Shown: positions 18,180 through 27,202 of the stretch, in pieces
Layout of the letters: every line of letters starts with the position of its first letter
How positions within the stretch are numbered: position 1 is the first letter of the stretch
Assembly (NCBI RefSeq): GCF_001908375.1
Contig: NZ_CP017244.1
Coordinates: forward strand, 186,001-250,000
Direction of reading: 5' to 3'
DNA: 64,000 nucleotides
Origin: Rhizobium etli 8C-3
GTDB taxonomy: Bacteria > Pseudomonadota > Alphaproteobacteria > Rhizobiales > Rhizobiaceae
Notes under the pieces: generated by a model
Database searches by the model: none
What the model was told of the DNA's origin: nothing
What the model saw: the letters and a program-made list of their open reading frames with translations, nothing else
Translations under genes and position numbers: made by a program

Positions 18180-18725
18180 TCAGACGTTGGACGAAGGCGG
18201 AGCAGGTGGGACGAGCGGTTCGGCAGCGAGCGCCCGACTTAGGCGCTCCTCTTGCTCCGGAGACAGCGAGGAGCGCAAGACCTTGGCCTGCTCACCCTTG
18301 AATGCTTCCAGCACCTTCTCGGGTTGCGCCTTCCGGATGAGAAGGAACAGCGCCGAGCTATCGGCCGGAATCGCTTCGGCCAGCCGCTTGACGAGGTCGT
18401 CATCGATCCCATAGTCGGTTATTGAACCGGCAAGCGCGCCCGATCCGGCGCCGAAGGCGCCACCGAGGACCATGCCCGCCAGCGGGTTAAGGAACAGGAG
18501 ACCGACCAGCGATCCCCACAGGGCACCAGAAACGCCGCCGCTTGCCGCGCCGGCCGCTGTAAGATTGAGGCTTTGCTTCAGGCGGACCTTGCCCGAGCTG
18601 TCGCGGACTGCGACGACGGCGTCTTCCAGATCGACGAGGTATTCCTTCTCGAGTTGGACAAGCCGGTTGAGAATGGAGTCCGCCTTGTCGGCGGTATCGA
18701 AACCGAGCACCACGAGTTCTGACAT
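18180..18725 (-). CDS. DUF1269 glycine-zipper membrane protein
   Basis: A 181-residue protein starting MSELVVLGFDTADKADSIL, the usual DUF1269 N-terminus. A central hydrophobic glycine-rich segment (about 70-115, GGVSGALWGSLVGLLFLNPL, then GGAFGAGSGALAG) probably inserts into membrane. It ends in a charged helix and a Pro-rich tail. The ATG at 18725 follows GGAGAAAC; the frame stays open upstream to 18836. The family is uncharacterised and often stress-induced. Confidence 0.85.
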   Translation of the reverse strand: MSELVVLGFDTADKADSILNRLVQLEKEYLVDLEDAVVAVRDSSGKVRLKQSLNLTAAGAASGGVSGALWGSLVGLLFLNPLAGMVLGGAFGAGSGALAGSITDYGIDDDLVKRLAEAIPADSSALFLLIRKAQPEKVLEAFKGEQAKVLRSSLSPEQEERLSRALAAEPLVPPAPPSSNV

Positions 18726-19048
18726 CGAGTTTCTCCGCGTTGGTATCTCGAAAAGACATAGAAGCCAAATAGGTTTCGTCCATGAGCAAATCCTGAGCTG
18801 ATCCGTGATTTCCGCGCGCTCCGGTCGAGCCAACACACCCGTCGAGTCAGCACAATATCCGTCGCCTTCGTCATCGAGTTCGTCCTCGGGAATTCCCGCG
18901 CAGAACCTTGCGGTTCAGTCGGTAAAGGCTGGTCCAGATGAAGGTGAGGATTTTTCAGGAAACGTGGAACTGGAGCGGCGCCTCGGTTTGCGCTCAGGAG
19001 GTCACAAAGCTGGTATTGCATCGCGATCGAAGAAAATGTTGCAGAATT

Positions 19049-19309
19049 TCATTCTGCTGTCGCGCTGCTGCCTCCGAGCCGATCTTGCTTCCATTTTTTG
19101 AACGGCGCGAGGAGTTGGCCCGGAAAGCGCGCTTCGATCTCGGTTTCCACGATATTGATCTTTGCCTGAATTTCGGGCTCCAACTCTCCACTTGCCGAAA
19201 CGCTCTCGCTGTCGATTTCGAGCTTCGCCAGGAGTTCAAATATCTCGTCGTCTGTCCACTTCTCAATGGATTGGGCGAAATCGGCCGCGCTGTTCTCTTG
19301 CTCCATCAT
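19049..19309 (-). CDS. small acidic helical protein, unknown
   Basis: An 86-residue protein, strongly acidic and mostly helical in appearance (KWTDDEIFELLAKLEIDSES), ending in a basic Lys/Trp segment. The ATG at 19309 has GGAGG just upstream; a second ATG follows immediately. No family was recognised. It precedes the DUF1269 gene on the same strand by about 320 bases. Confidence 0.55.
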   Translation of the reverse strand: MMEQENSAADFAQSIEKWTDDEIFELLAKLEIDSESVSASGELEPEIQAKINIVETEIEARFPGQLLAPFKKWKQDRLGGSSATAE

Positions 19310-19334
19310 TGCCTCCACCCTTTAGTAAAGCAGT

Positions 19335-19478
19335 CTACTTCTCAGCTCTGTTAGCCATTCGAACCGACTTCATATCAATGCATGGCCTAAAGGCGCGGCG
19401 ATAAAACGCGCCGAGGCTGATCGGCAAGATAGGCTTCGGGACGGGCGGCTCGATTTCATCGATAATGTCATTTCGCAT
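19335..19478 (-). CDS. tiny protein (47 aa), second of an overlapping pair
   Basis: Starts MRNDIIDEIEPPVPKPILPI and ends MKSVRMANRAEK. GAGGAAGCG stands directly before its ATG, inside the end of the upstream mini-gene, so translation is probably coupled. It is Pro-rich near the N-terminus and basic at the end. No family was recognised. Confidence 0.45.
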   Translation of the reverse strand: MRNDIIDEIEPPVPKPILPISLGAFYRRAFRPCIDMKSVRMANRAEK

Positions 19479-19599
19479 GCGCTTCCTCGGCGAAGGCGAG
19501 GTACTGGTCCACCAGGTCATGAGCGGCCTCGGGGGTCTCGGTTTCCGGGCTGTACCGGCACCAGGTGTCACCAAGAGCACTCAGCGATCCGTACGACAT
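19468..19599 (-). CDS. tiny protein (43 aa), first of an overlapping pair
   Basis: Starts MSYGSLSALGDTWCRYSPET and ends AFAEEAHAK. An AAGGAG site seven bases before the ATG is the best ribosome site in the neighbourhood. The stop lies inside the next mini-gene. It is acidic and helical with one Cys. No family was recognised. Confidence 0.45.
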   Translation of the reverse strand: MSYGSLSALGDTWCRYSPETETPEAAHDLVDQYLAFAEEAHAK

Positions 19600-19828
19600 C
19601 AAGAGCTCCTTTTCCCTTCAAACGCGGGACCCGTTTTATTGTTCACGGCGTTGGAGTTAGTTGTTAATCGTAAGCGGCGTGCCGCTCGCACCTTGACCGA
19701 AATCATACGCTACATTTTACTGATCGCAGTATGATGGAGGCGGCAACTATGCGACGCCATGAGCGGTCATCGTTATGTCTTGTAGCGGCGGTATGCGGTC
19801 GTTCACGGCAACTCCCAAAGGCGACAAA

Positions 19829-20347
19829 ATGATAGAAACAGAGCGTCTTCTGTTGCGGCATCCCAGCGCGGTTGATCTCCCTGCTTGGACCGTGTTTCTC
19901 TCCGAGGCTGAGGTCACTAGATTCATCGGCGGCCCGCAAGATGCTACAGGTGCGTGGCGCAATCTATGCCTTTTCGCAGGGGCTTGGAGCGTTCAGGGGT
20001 ATAGCAATTTCTCGGTAATCGAGAAGGCGACGGGTCGTTGGATAGGCCGCGCGGGCGCGTGGTTCCCTCCCGGATGGGTAGGCCCTGAGATTGGCTGGGC
20101 GTTCAGTCGCGACGTTTGGGGCAGAGGATACGCCACTGAGGCGGCAACTCGCTGCTTAATTTGGGCGTTTGAAGAGCTTGGTTGGATGGAAGCAGTCCAC
20201 ATCATTCATCCTGAAAATTATGCCTCCATCGCCGTCGCAAAAAGAAGCGGTGCAATCCCTCGGGTATCTGAAAACGCCCAAAAAAATCTCGTCTATGTCA
20301 CCACAAGGGAAGGCTGGTCTCCCAAAGACAGAGCGACAACGGGATAA
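19829..20347 (+). CDS. GNAT-family N-acetyltransferase (RimJ/RimL type)
   Basis: A 172-residue enzyme that should transfer acetyl from acetyl-CoA to an amine. It begins IETERLLLRHPSAVDLPAW. The core has EIGWAFSRDVWGRGYATEAA, with the acetyl-CoA binding R/G-x-x-G/A loop (RGYATEA), and the late HPENYASIAVAKRSGA helix. The ATG at 19829 is chosen for the family N-terminus and an AAAGG upstream. Closest to acetyltransferases of ribosomal proteins or small amines. It stands alone. Confidence 0.85.
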   Translation: MIETERLLLRHPSAVDLPAWTVFLSEAEVTRFIGGPQDATGAWRNLCLFAGAWSVQGYSNFSVIEKATGRWIGRAGAWFPPGWVGPEIGWAFSRDVWGRGYATEAATRCLIWAFEELGWMEAVHIIHPENYASIAVAKRSGAIPRVSENAQKNLVYVTTREGWSPKDRATTG

Positions 20348-20442
20348 CGAAAGCTGATGTCCGCAGAGGGCCGATATTGTTGAAAAACTCTGCTTGGGCC
20401 GCGTGATTCAATCCTCTGAGTGATTTGCAGGGACTCAGGCGA

Positions 20443-21221
20443 ATGATGGGATGTCAGGTGGTTCCGGCGCAGCTCTTCTACGATTTCTGCCTCGATGATC
20501 ATGTCCCTGCAGACCATCTGCTGCGCGGGATCGACCGTCACCTCGATCTCGATAGCGTTCGAGCACAGTTGAAGCCTTTCTATAGCAACACTGGTCGGCC
20601 CTCAGTTGATCCTGAGCTGATGATGCGAATGCTGATCATCGGCTACAGCATGGGTATCCGTCGGAACGGCGACTTTGCGAGGAGGTCCATCTGAATCTCG
20701 CATACCGATGGTTTTGCCGCCTTGGCCTGGACGGAAAGGTACCGGATCATTCCAGCTTCTCGAAGAACCGTCGTGGCCGGTTCCGGCAAAGCGGCATCCT
20801 GCGGCACATGTTCGAGACAATGGTGGAGCGCTGCCTTGCACAAGGGCTTGTGGGCGCGGAAGGATTTGCCGTTGATGTCAGCTTGATCGCGACGGACGCC
20901 AACAAGCAGCGCTCCGTGCCCGGCGCGGAATGGGAAGTCAAAGACGATGCTGGTCGATCGGTGCAAGAATATCTGGCGGTCCTCGATGACGCGGCCTTTG
21001 GTGCGGCGTCGCCGGTGACGCCGAAGTTCATCTCACGGTCCGATCCGGCAGCTCAATGGACTGGTGCCCACAAAGGACATGCCTTCTTCGCCTACGCCAC
21101 CAACTATTTGATCGATACTGATCACGGCGTCATTCTGGATCGACGCACGAGTTGGAACTGCCAGGCGCGATTGATACCGCAAGCTGACGGCCAAGGCGCG
21201 GGTTTGTTGTTTGAGGCTTAA
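20443..21221 (+). pseudogene. IS1182-type transposase, frameshifted and truncated
   Basis: The N-terminal part (LFYDFCLDDHVPADHLLRGI, then GRPSVDPELMMRMLIIGY) fits IS1182/IS5-like DDE transposases. The frame changes near 20678 at GIR, and sequence resumes as LCEEVHLNLAYRWFCRLGLD. The second part carries the DVSLIATDANKQRS and GHAFFAYATNYLIDTDHGVI segments. It stops at 21221, well before the final catalytic Glu region. No intact terminal repeats were identified. Confidence 0.75.
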
Positions 21222-21261
21222 CTTTCGGTTGCTTATCGAAAGTTAATTTGCAGGCTGCAAA
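21218..21261. repeat. two adjacent perfect hairpins at the transposase end
   Basis: TTAACTTTCG (21218-21227) pairs perfectly with CGAAAGTTAA (21237-21246) across a 9-base loop. Directly after it, TTTGCAG (21247-21253) pairs with CTGCAAA (21255-21261). The first covers the stop codon of the transposase relic. They may be the end structure of the element or a terminator lacking a T-run. Confidence 0.5.
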
Positions 21262-21327
21262 TGGACGCTCGGAAGTCTGGTCAGGGCCGGAAGGCGACCT
21301 CGGCAGAGGAGGAAGTCTATTGTTCCC

Positions 21328-21558
21328 TCAGGGGAGAAGGCGGACAAGTCTCAGGCTATTGCAAAGCTCGTACTGATCGCCGCCCTGCAATTCTTCTGTC
21401 AGCTCGTGGCCTGCCCAAGCGGGCGTCATTAGGTGAAAATGGTCATGACGTTCTCGCAGCTTCGAGAGTTGAAAGATCAGGAATTCGAGGCCTTCTCTAT
21501 CAAAGCAGATAGCAACTTCTCCCTGCTCCGATTTTTGTTTTTCCACTGTCAGCAACAT
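21328..21558 (-). CDS. small protein resembling Imm32-type immunity proteins
   Basis: A 76-residue protein. The middle (EVAICFDREGLEFLIFQLSK, then HFHLMTPAW and ELTEEL) resembles the Imm32-like pattern of D-x-EGL-x-x-L followed by HxHL. GAGGG lies nine bases before the ATG. No toxin gene is adjacent, so it would be an orphan immunity-like protein. The family assignment is by eye and uncertain. Confidence 0.5.
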   Translation of the reverse strand: MLLTVEKQKSEQGEVAICFDREGLEFLIFQLSKLRERHDHFHLMTPAWAGHELTEELQGGDQYELCNSLRLVRLLP

Positions 21559-21988
21559 GCTGATTACCCTCTCGTGCGTCGAGATTTATAAGTAGCCGAA
21601 TGCTGCAACCAAAGTCGACATAGGTGATCGTCCGCTTCGGGCCGACTGCGTCTTTGGGCACGCGCTACTTCACCGCATAATTCCGGAATTCGGTAGCAAA
21701 TGCCACTACGCTTCGGGAGTATCTTTAACGGCAACTCTGGTGCGATTCAGCGTTCGGTCGTTCATCTGTGGACGCAACTACCAGAATCATCGATCTCAAT
21801 GCTTACGAAACATCCCACCACAGCAATCTTCCCAGGCGATCTATTCGCCAGATCGTCCACATGCCGTCCTCGGCTCTTTGCCAGCTACTAGCCAGGAGCC
21901 GAGCCCGATGTCATCCGCTTGCATGACAGAGCACGGCCCGAATACGTGCGAGGATGCGCCAGATGTAGCCCGAACCGGGAGGCAGCAA

Positions 21989-22231
21989 ATGGACTTTCAC
22001 ATTCTCGTCGCCGCGCATATGCGCTGCCGTCGCCATCCCCCACGGATGAGCGCCGCTGCCGAGGACCAATACTACGGCGATAAGTCCATCCTGTTACGTC
22101 CGAGCGTCCGGCTGCTCGCGCCGATCGCCGTAACCGCCGGAATGATCCTGCTTCTGGTCGGCTTATCCGGACAAGAGGCGCTACCATGTCCTAGTGAGCC
22201 AGCCATGCTATATTGCGATCCGTTGCCATAG
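21989..22231 (+). CDS. small single-helix membrane protein upstream of LuxR gene
   Basis: An 80-residue frame starting MDFHILVAAHMRCRRHPPRM, with one strong hydrophobic segment (LLAPIAVTAGMILLLVGLSG). GGGAGGCAGCAA before the ATG is a strong ribosome site. It ends 11 bases before the LuxR-type gene. No homology was recognised. The rest of 21559-21988 shows nothing supportable. Confidence 0.35.
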   Translation: MDFHILVAAHMRCRRHPPRMSAAAEDQYYGDKSILLRPSVRLLAPIAVTAGMILLLVGLSGQEALPCPSEPAMLYCDPLP

Positions 22232-22242
22232 GAGGCCGCGAG

Positions 22243-23208
22243 ATGGAAGACAGCGAGGCTGACCCGGCGGCGATCCTGGGAGTGATCCGCGCCGAGACCG
22301 ATGCCTGGTTGCAGCGGGACTTCGAAGCATGGGCGGACCATTGGGTGCAATCGCCCCAGACCCGACGCATGGAAGCTTGGGTTTCGCTCGGCGTGCGGGT
22401 GGACGAAGGCTGGGTTGCGATCGCTGCACGGATCAAGAAAATCGTGGAGAGATTTCCGGAGAAACATACCTTTGCGGGCCGCGTCCGCTGGGAAAAGGTC
22501 AACGTCGTCATCGACCGGGACATGGCTTGGGTGACTTTCGACCAGATCGGCAGCGACACTGGCGAGGATCGCAAGCGCCAGCTTCGGATTCTTCACCGGA
22601 TTGACGGCGTCTGGAAGATTGGCTGTGCAGTGGTGATGGAGTGCACTGTTGAGGAGGCGAGCTGCCCGCTGATAGAAGTCGACGCAGACGTGCAGATTCT
22701 TTGGACGAACCGGCTTGCGCGGGAGCGCATGCTCGGCCATCCGGGCCTGGCCGCCGCCGCCGGAAGGCTGCGCGCCCGGCGGCGTGAACGCGACGTTGGG
22801 TTGCGTGACGCAGTGCGCTCGGCTTTCTACGAGTTGCAGAGCCAGCGCCCATTGAACGTCGTGCCGAAACAGGCCTGGGCCGTGAAGCTCGGCGAGGATG
22901 CTGCGGGAGTGTCGCTCTACTGCTGGGTCCTGCTCGAGGATGGCAGGGTGCTGATCTCCTTCGACGACGCTGAGACGATCGAACGCCGGATCGCTTGTGC
23001 GCGGGAGGTCTTCAACCTCTCACCAGCACAGACCCGACTTGCGCGTCTGATCGTCGATGGCCTGGAACTCGCAGCGGCCTCCGATGTGCTCCAGGTCAGC
23101 GTCAACACGCTGCGTACCCAGTTACAGCGCATCTTCGACAAGACCGGCGTGCGAAGCCAGGCCGCGCTAGTCCGTACGCTGTTGAGCACCGAGGCTCCGA
23201 CCAAATAA
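22243..23208 (+). CDS. LuxR-type regulator with SnoaL-like N-domain
   Basis: A 321-residue regulator. Residues about 8-135 look like a SnoaL/NTF2 fold (AETDAWLQRDFEAWADHWVQ, then RWEKVNVVIDRDMAWVTFDQ and GVWKIGCAVVME). A middle region (VDADVQILWTNRLARERML) resembles a degenerate PAS segment. A LuxR helix-turn-helix closes the protein (FNLSPAQTRLARLIVDGLEL, then DVLQVSVNTLRTQLQRIFDK). GGAGGCCGCGAG precedes the ATG at 22243. It is orphan; no regulated operon is adjacent. The N-domain could bind a small hydrophobic ligand (inference). Confidence 0.75.
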   Translation: MEDSEADPAAILGVIRAETDAWLQRDFEAWADHWVQSPQTRRMEAWVSLGVRVDEGWVAIAARIKKIVERFPEKHTFAGRVRWEKVNVVIDRDMAWVTFDQIGSDTGEDRKRQLRILHRIDGVWKIGCAVVMECTVEEASCPLIEVDADVQILWTNRLARERMLGHPGLAAAAGRLRARRRERDVGLRDAVRSAFYELQSQRPLNVVPKQAWAVKLGEDAAGVSLYCWVLLEDGRVLISFDDAETIERRIACAREVFNLSPAQTRLARLIVDGLELAAASDVLQVSVNTLRTQLQRIFDKTGVRSQAALVRTLLSTEAPTK

Positions 23209-23494
23209 ATTCAGCCGGTTAACGTCTGCCAAATTCCGGTGACGCGATCGATTTTCTTCAGAATCCGACGCGAGGTCGAAAGTATTGCAGCTGGGTCCCG
23301 AATGTGCCGCAGCGATGGGCTTGAAACGTGCTCCTTCACCAAATCTCGTACATGCCATATCCGGTCGTCCTCACGCATTGGTTTTTTCTCTCACATGGCG
23401 AATGGGAACGGGAACGACGCTAACGCATGAGTATGTCGGTTTGGCATGGGGCTCACGGCGACTTCTTTGGCGAGGCATCTGCCATCGCGGTCAA
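23209..23494. other. intergenic stretch, nothing recognised
   Basis: Nearly 290 bases after the LuxR-type gene with no supported frame or structure. Confidence 0.4.
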
Positions 23495-23937
23495 TCAAAG
23501 CAGAAAACTAGCTCCCCAGCTCTCCAGCGGCCAATGATCATCTGTCCCAGGCCCAATTCGGAAATGAAAATCCTTTAGCAATTTCTCTCTGAATAGCCAG
23601 CAGGTCTCGGTGAACTGCTGCCGCGTGACTTCGAAGCTGACATGCACAGACGGAATTTCATCGGATTTAAACATAAGGCCCGCTTCGACTCTTTCGGGTG
23701 TTAACGGCGTTCGGACCCAGAAGCAGACCGCTGCTGGCCATTGGAACTTGCTGATCGGCGAAATGACCACCGCTCCGAGGATCAAGTAGGTAAACTCTAC
23801 GACCATGATGGGCGGACCCGGCTGTATATGCTGACCGATGTTCCTGAGGGGGGACCAGCGAACTCCCCATGCCAGTCACCGACCTCGATCTCCGGCAGGG
23901 CGAATGCGCGGCGTGGCTTCTGCTTCCCTCGTGGCAT
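23495..23937 (-). pseudogene. uncharacterised small protein, probably frameshifted
   Basis: An ATG at 23937 preceded by an excellent GAGGAGGTATC site opens a 46-codon frame (MPRGKQKPRRAFALPEIEVG, then FAGPPSGTSVSIYSRVRP) that stops at 23797. An overlapping frame from 23806 continues for 103 residues (VVEFTYLILGAVVISPISKF, then VHVSFEVTRQQFTETCWLFR) to 23495. The composition of both halves is protein-like. The simplest reading is one gene of about 147 codons with a single frameshift near 23805; two coupled genes are the alternative. No family was recognised. The 240 bases beyond 23937 are empty. Confidence 0.4.
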
Positions 23938-24179
23938 GATACCTCCTCGCGTGAGCGCGCCAGTCGACCCGACCAAAACCGTAGGCGGTGTTTTCCTCGC
24001 ACATTGACCAAGCTCGATTGGGCTTTCCGAAAAATACCGCTACGACATTGATGGCAAGAATGCGCCAATAGGGGACATCGGGAGTCGTGCTCCGGCGCTA
24101 ATGCGCCTTCAAATTGGGGCGATTAGCTTCGGCTTTCAGATCACTCGCCCCTTGACGACCCAACACGACGTTGGCGCAA

Positions 24180-24821
24180 CTACCGCTCCCCGAAAACGGA
24201 CCTGAGCTCAGCCACGTTATCGTCCGAAAGCAGGCGCCTTGGCAGGCCCCGTAGCATAACGAGGAGTTTTGCGGTCTCTTCAAGTTCCTCAGCGGCATAG
24301 ACGGCCGAGGAGATGTCTTTTCCGGTGACCACGGGACCATGGTTTGCAAGCAGCACGGCGGCATGTTTGCCGCCGAGCGCGCGGATCAAGTCCCCCGCCT
24401 TCTCGTCGCCCGGCCGCACATAATCCAGGAGCTTGACCTTGCCGACGCGCATGACGACATACGGCGTCAATGCTGGCACACAATCATCCGGATCAATGTC
24501 GACAAGACAGGAAAGGGCCGTTGCAAAGGTTGAATGAAGGTGGACCACGGCCCCCGTGCCGGGCCTGGTCTCATAAAAAGCCTTGTGCAGAAACACTTCC
24601 TTCGACGCTCGGTCGCCTGACTGGTGGCGTCCATCATGACTGATCTTGCTGATCCTTTCGGGATCAAGAAAACCCAGACACGAATTCGTGGGAGTGATGA
24701 GGATGCCGTCGTCAACGGCCGCGCTGATATTGCCTGCTGATCCGACCGAAAAGCCGCGTTGATAGAGCGAGCGCGATAGGCGCACGATATCCTCGCGGAC
24801 TTCCCTCTCTTTCGAGCTCAT
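24180..24821 (-). CDS. otnC: class II aldolase, 3-oxo-tetronate 4-phosphate decarboxylase type
   Basis: A 213-residue class II aldolase/adducin-fold enzyme. It shows the ligand loop GNISAAVDDGILITPTN, the metal-binding HLHS (VVHLHSTFATAL), a third metal His in LLANHGPVV, and the acidic helix EELEETAK. In OtnC-type enzymes this fold decarboxylates 3-oxo-tetronate 4-phosphate to dihydroxyacetone phosphate. Its ATG overlaps the restored otnK reading frame as ATGA, and that kinase would supply its substrate. The kinase is frameshifted, so the pathway may be off. Confidence 0.82.
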   Translation of the reverse strand: MSSKEREVREDIVRLSRSLYQRGFSVGSAGNISAAVDDGILITPTNSCLGFLDPERISKISHDGRHQSGDRASKEVFLHKAFYETRPGTGAVVHLHSTFATALSCLVDIDPDDCVPALTPYVVMRVGKVKLLDYVRPGDEKAGDLIRALGGKHAAVLLANHGPVVTGKDISSAVYAAEELEETAKLLVMLRGLPRRLLSDDNVAELRSVFGER

Positions 24822-26078
24822 ATCCCCTTCAACCTTTCCAGCGCTTTGACGACGAAGTCATGAGAGCCAAAGTTGCCTGACTTTAACGCCAGGGCGATCG
24901 GCTTTTCCCGTTGCGAAAGAAGGACCGGCACGCCCGGATCGATTTCCTGTCCTATCGTCAGCGCCGAGATCGAGCGCCGATGCGACCGCACCTGACGTTT
25001 CGCCCCCGGCAACAACCAACCGCGTCACGCCCGCAAGAACCAGTTTGCGGGCCGTGTCGGCAAAGAAGGCGTCGAGCGTGGCTGCAACCTCTTCGCGGCC
25101 GTATCTCCTCTGTATCTTTTGGACCTCCTCAGGCGTGCCGGAGGAATAGGCGAGCGGAGCTTGCTCGCGGTTCTTCGTCATGAATTCCACGACACCGTCG
25201 CAGCTTGTCTCGCCGCTCATCACCTTGTCGACGTCGATAGCAAGCGTCGGGTGGTCTTGCTTGTGGACTTCGATCTGGTGGCGGGTGGCACCCGAGCAGC
25301 TTCCGGCCAGGATCGCCTCAGGCCCGTCCGTTCCGATCCGTGTGCCGGAATTTCCCGAAGCGAAGCCGCGTCGAATGAAATTCTCGGGCAGGCCGATCGC
25401 TATGCCCGAACCGCCCGTCACAAGCCTGTGGCCGGCGATTGCCGCGCCGATTGCAAGCAAGTCCTTGTCCGACGTTGCATCGACGACGACAAACCTGTGG
25501 TCTGTTTCGGCAAGCGCCGCAGTGATTTCGTCCGGACCTTTGCGAACCGTATCCAGCGCGACATGTCCGACGGAGGATCGGGTCTGGTAGCCCCGCCATC
25601 GGCGGATGTCGGGATCGGTCATAGGTGTAAGCGGATGGTTCTGCATGCCGGATTCGCTGAGAAGCCGATCATGGACGAAGAGGTGCCCCATATAGAGGGT
25701 GCGCCCGGCACCCGGGAAGGCAGGACATACGACGACGCCCTTTACATTGAGCGCTGATGCAAGCGCTTCGGCCACGGGTCCGATATTGCCCTCACGCGTG
25801 GAGTCGAAGGTCGAACAGTATTTGAACACGATCTGTCGGCAGCCTTGTGCCAAGAGCCAATTCAAGGCGGCGAGCGATTGCGCCATGGCATCGACAACCG
25901 GAATTGTCCGGCTCTTCAAGGCGACCACCCCCGCTTCAATATCTCCGGAGGCCGCGGTTCCAGGGACGCCCAGAAACTGCGCAGTACGCAAACCGCCTTT
26001 GGGGCCGATGCCTCTTGCGATCGTGTTCGCAATATCGCTCGCGCCGGTGAAATCGTCGGCGATCACTCCCAGAAGCAC
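24818..26078 (-). pseudogene. otnK: 3-oxo-tetronate kinase, C-terminus frameshifted
   Basis: The first 370 or so residues are a normal DUF1537-type acid-sugar kinase: VIADDFTGASDIANTIARG, then FKYCSTFDST, ATSDKDL, and the ATP-site segment VVAGGETSGAVASALDLG. At about 24962 the frame changes. The family ending LTIGQEIDPGVPVL, then ALKSGNFGSHDF, is intact but in another frame and ends at 24818, overlapping otnC as ATGA. Two bases appear to be missing after the codons for LDLG. The uncorrected frame runs on with unrelated residues to 24858. The lost part binds nucleotide in the family, so the product is probably inactive. Confidence 0.78.
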
Positions 26079-26161
26079 GTCCTACTCCTCTCCGCAGCGC
26101 TCGTAGATCATGGGATCAGGTGCGGTGCAGGCGATCCAAGGATCAACTCATTCCTCCGCCC

Positions 26162-26857
26162 TTAGTTTTCCCTGGTACGGGTGCGGGCGTTCAAGGCAGC
26201 TGCAATATGCATCACACCAAGTTCGGGGCTGGTCAGTATCGGCACGCCGGCCTCGCCGATCCCGTTCAGCGCATTTGCCATCGAGGCCTGAGCAAGAACA
26301 ACCACATCGACGCTGTCGCCGAGAGAGGCCAAGCCTTCGCGTATCATTGCATCATGCGCCGGCCTGTCCCCGCTCCGCAATTTATCGAAGGCCCCCTCAC
26401 AAAGCCGACTGGTCACCGAGATATTGACCCCCATCCTTTCCGCATGGCGCTCAATCAAGCCGGTCGTGGGGCTCAGCGTCGTAGCCAGCGTCGCCAGAAC
26501 ACCAATTCGGTTGCCGCGCTGCAGCGCCTCGATTGCCATTCCATCATCCACGCGGAAAAGCGGCACCGTGCAAAGGGACATTGCCGCATCGACGGCAGGG
26601 CCGAGCGACGAACAGGTGACTATTACTGCCGACGCCCCTGCATCCACCGCCGACCAGATGTGGGTCGAAAGCCGCCGCATCGTCCGGCGTGACAGCGCGC
26701 CATCCCGGATCGTATCCGCCAGCAAGCTCTCATCCACCATATTGAACGACCGCCAGTCCGGCAAATGGCGGCTCGCGAGTTCGTTGAACGACGGGATGAT
26801 GCCGGGAACCGTATGGATCATCGCGAGCTTCGGGGTCTCGTTGACGTCGGTCGTCAT
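26162..26857 (-). CDS. Asp/Glu racemase-superfamily protein
   Basis: A 231-residue protein of the Asp/Glu/hydantoin racemase fold. The first catalytic Cys lies in AVIVTCSSLGPAVDAA, a second conserved segment is RIGVLATLATTLSPT, and the family's second Cys position is replaced in VVVLAQASMAN by Ala/Ser. Loss of the second Cys suggests a non-racemase role such as a decarboxylase or lyase (inference). It lies upstream of the otn genes on the same strand with an 83-base gap and probably belongs to their operon. Confidence 0.7.
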   Translation of the reverse strand: MTTDVNETPKLAMIHTVPGIIPSFNELASRHLPDWRSFNMVDESLLADTIRDGALSRRTMRRLSTHIWSAVDAGASAVIVTCSSLGPAVDAAMSLCTVPLFRVDDGMAIEALQRGNRIGVLATLATTLSPTTGLIERHAERMGVNISVTSRLCEGAFDKLRSGDRPAHDAMIREGLASLGDSVDVVVLAQASMANALNGIGEAGVPILTSPELGVMHIAAALNARTRTREN

Positions 26858-27202
26858 GGCTTTCTGACTCTGCTTCTGCTTGTGCGACTCTTCACTTCGA
26901 ATTCATGCCGGCAGGATTGACTGCACCCAACGCCTCTCATGCTTGCGCCGGAATGGGTCGAAAGATCGCTTTAAAGATGTCCCCAGCCTATCCGGCCTGG
27001 CGCGGCAGTTTTGACTGATGCCTCGCCCGAAACGGAATTTTCCGCCGTCTGCGGTTCGCCAGTCGACGCACTATGCTGTCCCGGCTGCGATAGCCTTGCG
27101 ATCAGGTGAGGTCGCACAATGCCGAGAACCTCTACCCAACCGTTTATTCCCGCCCGAAGCGTGCCATGCCGCGGCGTGCGGCAACAGTTCAGGTCAGCCT
27201 TC
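26858..27202. other. divergent intergenic region between racemase-like and DAO genes
   Basis: About 345 bases between divergently transcribed genes, where the promoters of both must lie. No clear operator, palindrome or RNA structure was recognised. Confidence 0.4.
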
